Assembly: GCA_003446545.1 (NCBI GenBank) | Contig: DMAO01000311.1 | Coordinates: 1-9,808 of the forward strand | Direction of reading: 5' to 3' | DNA from: Sphaerochaeta sp. | Lineage (GTDB): Bacteria; Spirochaetota; Spirochaetia; Sphaerochaetales; Sphaerochaetaceae | Length of the DNA stretch: 9,808 nucleotides | Part shown: piece by piece, positions 6,637 to 9,808 of the stretch | How positions within the stretch are numbered: position 1 is the first letter of the stretch | Layout of the letters: the number at the start of each line of letters is the position of its first letter | Program-made: the position numbers and the translations under genes | The notes under the pieces: generated by a model | Databases searched by the model: none | What the model was told of the DNA's origin: nothing | Seen by the model: the letters and a program-made list of their open reading frames with translations, nothing else

Positions 6637-8093
6637 TTCTTTCTCCCTTCTGTGTTATTCTCGTAAATCGAAAGGTAAGAACGGGCTGACCTTATCCATG
6701 TACTGTCCCATTGCATGCAACGTTTACGTATGTCAGAAATGGTCGGAATACCTTTTTGCCACCAAGTCAGAGACCTTTTGGTCGATTCCAGTATAGCATC
6801 AGCGGACATGGAACTAAAGAGAATTCCCGTACCTGTCTTTGGGCTTTCATCCAAATCGATGATGCTGTCAGCGAGGCCTCCAGTCCTTCTTGCAACAGGA
6901 ATGGTCCCGTAGCGTAAGGAATAGAGCTGGTTAAGCCCGCACGGTTCGTACTTGCTGGGCATCAGGAAGAAATCAGAACCGGCTTCAACCCTATGGGCAA
7001 AGCGGTTGCTGAACAGGATGTTTACCGAAAGGTTGTCATATTTTTCCCCCAGTCCGATGAGCTTTTCCTCAAGGCTTTGCTCCCCTGTTCCGATGATGAT
7101 CATCTGCAGGGGAAGGTCGCGTACCATCTTTTCCAGTGCGCAGGGAGAGCCTGAGAGCAATTCGACAAAGCCCTTCTGGTCGGCAATGCGGCTAATCATG
7201 GAGAAGAGCGGAAGGGAAGGGTCGACTCTGAGGCCGAACTCTTTCTGGATCGCAGCCTTGGTCTTATCCTTACCACTAAGGTCCTCTTGGGAAAAATGTT
7301 CATCTATGAACTTGTCTGTCCCAGGATTCCACTGCTGGTAGTCAATGCCGTTGATTATGCCGGAAAGCACATCACTGCGCCTGGTTAGCAGCTGCTCAAG
7401 GGTACATCCATACGCTTCGCTTTGGATTTCCTGGGCATAGGTAGGGCTGACGGTGGTGATGGCATCGGCGAACTGGAGACCGGTCTTGAGCATATTGGTT
7501 CTCTTTTCAGGAGCAGGGCCATGGAACATCCTTTCATCTGCCTCGATGGCAGTGTTAAGCAGTTGCAGCCGGGAAAATTCACCTTGGAAAGCGAGGTTGT
7601 GGATGGTTATGACACTCTTTGTGCCTGCAAAGAAAGCGGAAGTGTCTGCCTTGAGCAGATAGGGAACAAAGCCGCAAGTCCAGTCATGGCAGTGGATGAC
7701 ATCAGGTTTCCAGTCAAGCTCCCTGCACAGGGGGAGGACAGCCTTGTTCAACAAGGAAAACCGCTCCAGGTTGTCCATATAGGGGGTGAAGGACGTATCA
7801 CCATAGATACCTAGCCTTGCATTGAACATGGGATGGCATAGGAAATGGTAGAGGACGCCATCCAGTCTTTTTCCCATAATCGTCACTGTTTCTTGTTTTC
7901 CCAGAAGGTCAAGATGTAGGGAGATCTTGCTGTCAACAAAATCCGAGGTGTCGACACTGCCATACCATGGCAAGAGTACGCGCACCTCGGCTTGTAAGTC
8001 ACTAAGAGCAGTAGAAAGTGCTCCCACTACATCTGCTAGTCCACCTGATTTTGAAAATGGGACTGATTCGCTTGAGACCATAAGTATCTTCAT
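6633..8093 (-). CDS. glgA: Glycogen synthase (ADP-glucose-type, GT5 family)
   Basis: Transfers glucose from ADP-glucose to the growing alpha-1,4-glucan in the cytoplasm. 486 residues, close to the usual ~480. The ADP-glucose site KSGGLADVVGAL is at 15-26 (the family's KTGGL, with Ser for Thr, which is often seen). HDW is at 136-138. The C-terminal Rossmann domain has SRIADQKG (301-308; R302 and K307 match the family's phosphate-binding Arg and Lys), E383 in KYEPCGLNQL (the conserved catalytic-site Glu), and TGGLADS (404-410). The start at 8093 (MKILMVSSESVPF) is the normal family N-terminus, yet no Shine-Dalgarno sequence precedes it. A promoter sits just upstream instead, which suggests a leaderless message. 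Its stop overlaps the glgC start. Confidence 0.97.
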   Translation of the reverse strand: MKILMVSSESVPFSKSGGLADVVGALSTALSDLQAEVRVLLPWYGSVDTSDFVDSKISLHLDLLGKQETVTIMGKRLDGVLYHFLCHPMFNARLGIYGDTSFTPYMDNLERFSLLNKAVLPLCRELDWKPDVIHCHDWTCGFVPYLLKADTSAFFAGTKSVITIHNLAFQGEFSRLQLLNTAIEADERMFHGPAPEKRTNMLKTGLQFADAITTVSPTYAQEIQSEAYGCTLEQLLTRRSDVLSGIINGIDYQQWNPGTDKFIDEHFSQEDLSGKDKTKAAIQKEFGLRVDPSLPLFSMISRIADQKGFVELLSGSPCALEKMVRDLPLQMIIIGTGEQSLEEKLIGLGEKYDNLSVNILFSNRFAHRVEAGSDFFLMPSKYEPCGLNQLYSLRYGTIPVARRTGGLADSIIDLDESPKTGTGILFSSMSADAILESTKRSLTWWQKGIPTISDIRKRCMQWDSTWIRSARSYLSIYENNTEGRKK

Positions 8094-8100
8094 AAGTTCA

Positions 8101-8130
8101 ATTAGACCACTAAGGACTAGTTGTCGTCAA
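8101..8130 (-). promoter_or_regulatory. Promoter for glgA-glgC, placed for a leaderless mRNA
   Basis: On the minus strand, TTGACG (8130-8125, 5 of 6 matches) is followed by an 18-nt spacer and TCTAAT (8106-8101, 5 of 6 matches). Only 7 nt separate the -10 from the glgA ATG, so the usual start point falls at or within a base or two of that ATG. A 5-bp inverted repeat TTGTC/GACAA (8136-8121) covers the -35 and may be a control site. No ribosome binding site is visible upstream of glgA. The trxB-glgA gap is only 72 nt, so read-through from trxB is also possible. Confidence 0.55.
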
Positions 8131-8165
8131 GGACAAATTACTGATATATGAGCTAGGAATGTGGT

Positions 8166-9101
8166 TTACACGTATTCCATGCCTTCGAGCTCGTCGATGT
8201 ACTCGCTTGAGCAGTGTGCAGCGATAGCCCCATCACTGGCGGCGGTAACCAACTGCCTGAAAACTGTGTCGCGCACATCACCGATGGCATAGAGACCTGC
8301 AAGGGCTGTTTCCATCCTTTCATTGGTTTTGGCATACCCGTCTTGGTCAAGAATCATCTTGTCGAGCAAGCCTGTCTGGGGCAACATGCCTACAAAGATG
8401 AATACAGCGTCAAACTCGCGCGTATATTCCTTGTTCTCCTTCAGATTCTTGAGAACAGCGCTGGTGACCTTTTTTCCATCACCTTCAATTTTTGAGAGGG
8501 TGTGATTCATCACAACCTCAATATTCTTGTTTCGTTCCACCTGCATGGAGAGGTTGTCCTGACCACGGAAACGATCTTTTCTGTGGATGATGGTCACATG
8601 CTCAGAAAGTTTGGAGAGGAAGATTGCATCAGTGAGGGCAGTGTCACCACCACCTACGACCAGTATCTTTTTCCCACGGAAGAACGGGCCGTCACAGGTG
8701 CCGCAGTATGAGACACCCTTGCCTGCATACTCCTCTTCACCCTCGACTCCGAGGTGGCGATGCTTTGCTCCAGTCGCCAAGATGACTGCCTTGGCCTGAT
8801 AGGAATCGCCACTGGTCTCTGCAATGAAGAGATTCCCCTCCTTTTTGAGAGCGGTTACCGAGGTATATGCTATCTTTGCGCCAAAGTGTTCAGCTTGTTT
8901 CTGGAATTTGACTGCCAAGTCATAGCCACCGATAGGTTCATCAAAACCAGGATAGTTCTCGATCATGTCAATGAACATGGTCTGTCCGCCTGGGGCAAGC
9001 TCTTCTATAAGGGTGACAGAGCGTCCGGCTCGAGATGCGTACTGCGCTGCCGACATGCCAGCAACTCCTGATCCTATTATTAAGATGTCTTGTTCAATCA
9101 T
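8166..9101 (-). CDS. trxB: Thioredoxin reductase (FAD-dependent, NADPH type)
   Basis: Moves electrons from NADPH through FAD and a redox disulfide to thioredoxin in the cytoplasm. From the ATG at 9101 it has 311 residues, the usual size. The FAD site GSGVAGMSAA is at 10-19, and the redox-active CGTC at 133-136 replaces the more common CATC. The second Rossmann motif is GGGDTA at 150-155. HRKDRFR (173-179) matches the HRRxxxR that binds the NADPH phosphate. The FAD-closing segment YAIGDVRD..FRQLVTAASDGAIAA is at 271-295. The open frame continues to an ATG at 9152, but those 17 extra residues lie inside tsaB and have no family counterpart, while GGAGG sits 6 nt before 9101. It overlaps tsaB by 8 nt, so the two are probably co-translated. 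Confidence 0.95.
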   Translation of the reverse strand: MIEQDILIIGSGVAGMSAAQYASRAGRSVTLIEELAPGGQTMFIDMIENYPGFDEPIGGYDLAVKFQKQAEHFGAKIAYTSVTALKKEGNLFIAETSGDSYQAKAVILATGAKHRHLGVEGEEEYAGKGVSYCGTCDGPFFRGKKILVVGGGDTALTDAIFLSKLSEHVTIIHRKDRFRGQDNLSMQVERNKNIEVVMNHTLSKIEGDGKKVTSAVLKNLKENKEYTREFDAVFIFVGMLPQTGLLDKMILDQDGYAKTNERMETALAGLYAIGDVRDTVFRQLVTAASDGAIAAHCSSEYIDELEGMEYV

Positions 9102-9807
9102 TCTTTTCCTCCATGGAACGTATTTTTTCCTGTAATGCAATCTCTGCATCACTCTTGCGTACGTAGGTCGGTCCTACGCCGATGTCATCAGAGCCGTCCT
9201 TCTGGAACTTCTCCCAACCCATCTTGATGAGGGTAAGGGGAAGGTTCGCACTATGGCTCTCATCAACAAAAACCTGACCTTCATACGCTTTGATCCTTTG
9301 GGCAAAGGCTGTGGCGTCAAAGCCGGTGATGAGAACCGATGGGTATCCTTCCATGAGGGTTTCCATCTCAGGGACATCGACATCAAGGTCTGCAGTCTGT
9401 CGTCTTCCCTCTGCATAGAGGGCAGTGTAGAACCGTTTCTTCCGTGCATCGATGACAGCGATGACAGCGCCGGGGAAATGGGAGACGCACCCAGAGAGTG
9501 CATCCATCGTAGACACCGAGCACAGGGGGATACCGCTTGCCAGGGAAATACCCTTGAGGGCACTCATGCCAATTCTCAACCCGGTAAAGGACCCGGGGCC
9601 ATGTGTGCAGACCAACAGGTTCAGATCCCTAAAGGTAAGACCGTTGCGCTTGCACAGGCTCAGCATGAGAGGAACCAAAGATTCTGAATGTCTGGTACCA
9701 TTGGCTACAATTTGCACCTCGTAGCGCTTGAACAACGAAGAATCGTCTCCCATGGCCAGAGCCAGATGTATCGCATCACTTGAGGTGTCAATGGCTAGGA
9801 TGTTCAC
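9094..9807 (-). CDS. tsaB: tRNA threonylcarbamoyladenosine biosynthesis protein TsaB
   Basis: TsaB is the inactive ASKHA-fold partner of the TsaD enzyme; with TsaE the complex attaches threonylcarbamoyl to A37 of ANN-decoding tRNAs. 237 residues, within the usual range. The N-terminal MNILAIDTSS (1-10) is the family's phosphate-1-type loop; RHSESL is at 39-44, and GPGSFTGLRIG (70-80) is the TsaB signature. The start codon is GTG at 9807-9805. The window ends one base further, so the ribosome binding site cannot be seen and the start is judged only from the typical N-terminus. The stop overlaps trxB by 8 nt. TsaE, often an upstream neighbour, may lie just outside the window. Confidence 0.93.
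   Translation of the reverse strand: MNILAIDTSSDAIHLALAMGDDSSLFKRYEVQIVANGTRHSESLVPLMLSLCKRNGLTFRDLNLLVCTHGPGSFTGLRIGMSALKGISLASGIPLCSVSTMDALSGCVSHFPGAVIAVIDARKKRFYTALYAEGRRQTADLDVDVPEMETLMEGYPSVLITGFDATAFAQRIKAYEGQVFVDESHSANLPLTLIKMGWEKFQKDGSDDIGVGPTYVRKSDAEIALQEKIRSMEEKND
9108..9112 (-). promoter_or_regulatory. trxB ribosome binding site that decides the start at 9101
   Basis: GGAGG on the minus strand (plus-strand CCTCC, 9108-9112) lies 6 nt before the ATG at 9101-9099, inside the last codons of tsaB. It is the strongest site near the gene and rules out the longer start at 9152. Confidence 0.8.
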
Positions 9808-9808
9808 A

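Noticed and set aside
5740..6666. 308-codon open frame on the plus strand across glgC
   Set aside because: Antisense to an intact glgC; composition is odd and no family pattern is visible.
9102..9152. Longer TrxB start at 9152
   Set aside because: The extra 17 residues are encoded inside tsaB, have no counterpart in thioredoxin reductases and lack a ribosome binding site; GGAGG supports 9101.

Overview
The window looks like chromosomal DNA from a free-living or host-associated anaerobic, sugar-fermenting bacterium. The combination of an L-arabinose isomerase, glycogen synthesis genes with a cyanobacterial/plant-flavoured GlgC, and Clostridia-like radical SAM and CmpB/HD proteins fits a spirochaete of the Sphaerochaeta group best. 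That assignment is inference from gene content and protein character; no rRNA or other phylogenetic marker was searched. No tRNA, rRNA, CRISPR array, insertion sequence or phage gene was seen.

Left part, plus strand (1-3209): the C-terminal 180 residues of a TetR-type regulator, a 446-residue radical SAM protein with extra C-terminal cysteines, and a 394-residue membrane protein that joins a CmpB-like (putative ABC-transporter type IV) membrane domain to an HD phosphohydrolase domain. The three genes are co-directional with short gaps (44 and 95 nt), so they may form one regulated cassette. Its biochemical purpose is unknown, and it is the best candidate here for an undescribed system. A long hairpin sits between the second and third genes.

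Middle (3210-5337): a 384-nt non-coding stretch holds weak hairpins, then a recognisable promoter with a 20-bp LacI-type operator just downstream of the predicted transcription start, then araA. An imperfect terminator follows araA. araA therefore looks like a single-gene unit, with no araB or araD next to it in this window.

Right part, minus strand (5338-9807), read from right to left: tsaB (tRNA t6A synthesis), trxB (thioredoxin reductase, overlapping tsaB by 8 nt), glgA (glycogen synthase) and glgC (ADP-glucose pyrophosphorylase, ATGA overlap with glgA). A promoter lies in the trxB-glgA gap so close to the glgA start that the glgA-glgC mRNA may be leaderless. GlgC makes ADP-glucose and GlgA polymerises it, so the pair is the core of glycogen synthesis. 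The araA and glgC transcription units converge on a 259-nt gap that contains a terminator-like hairpin for each direction.
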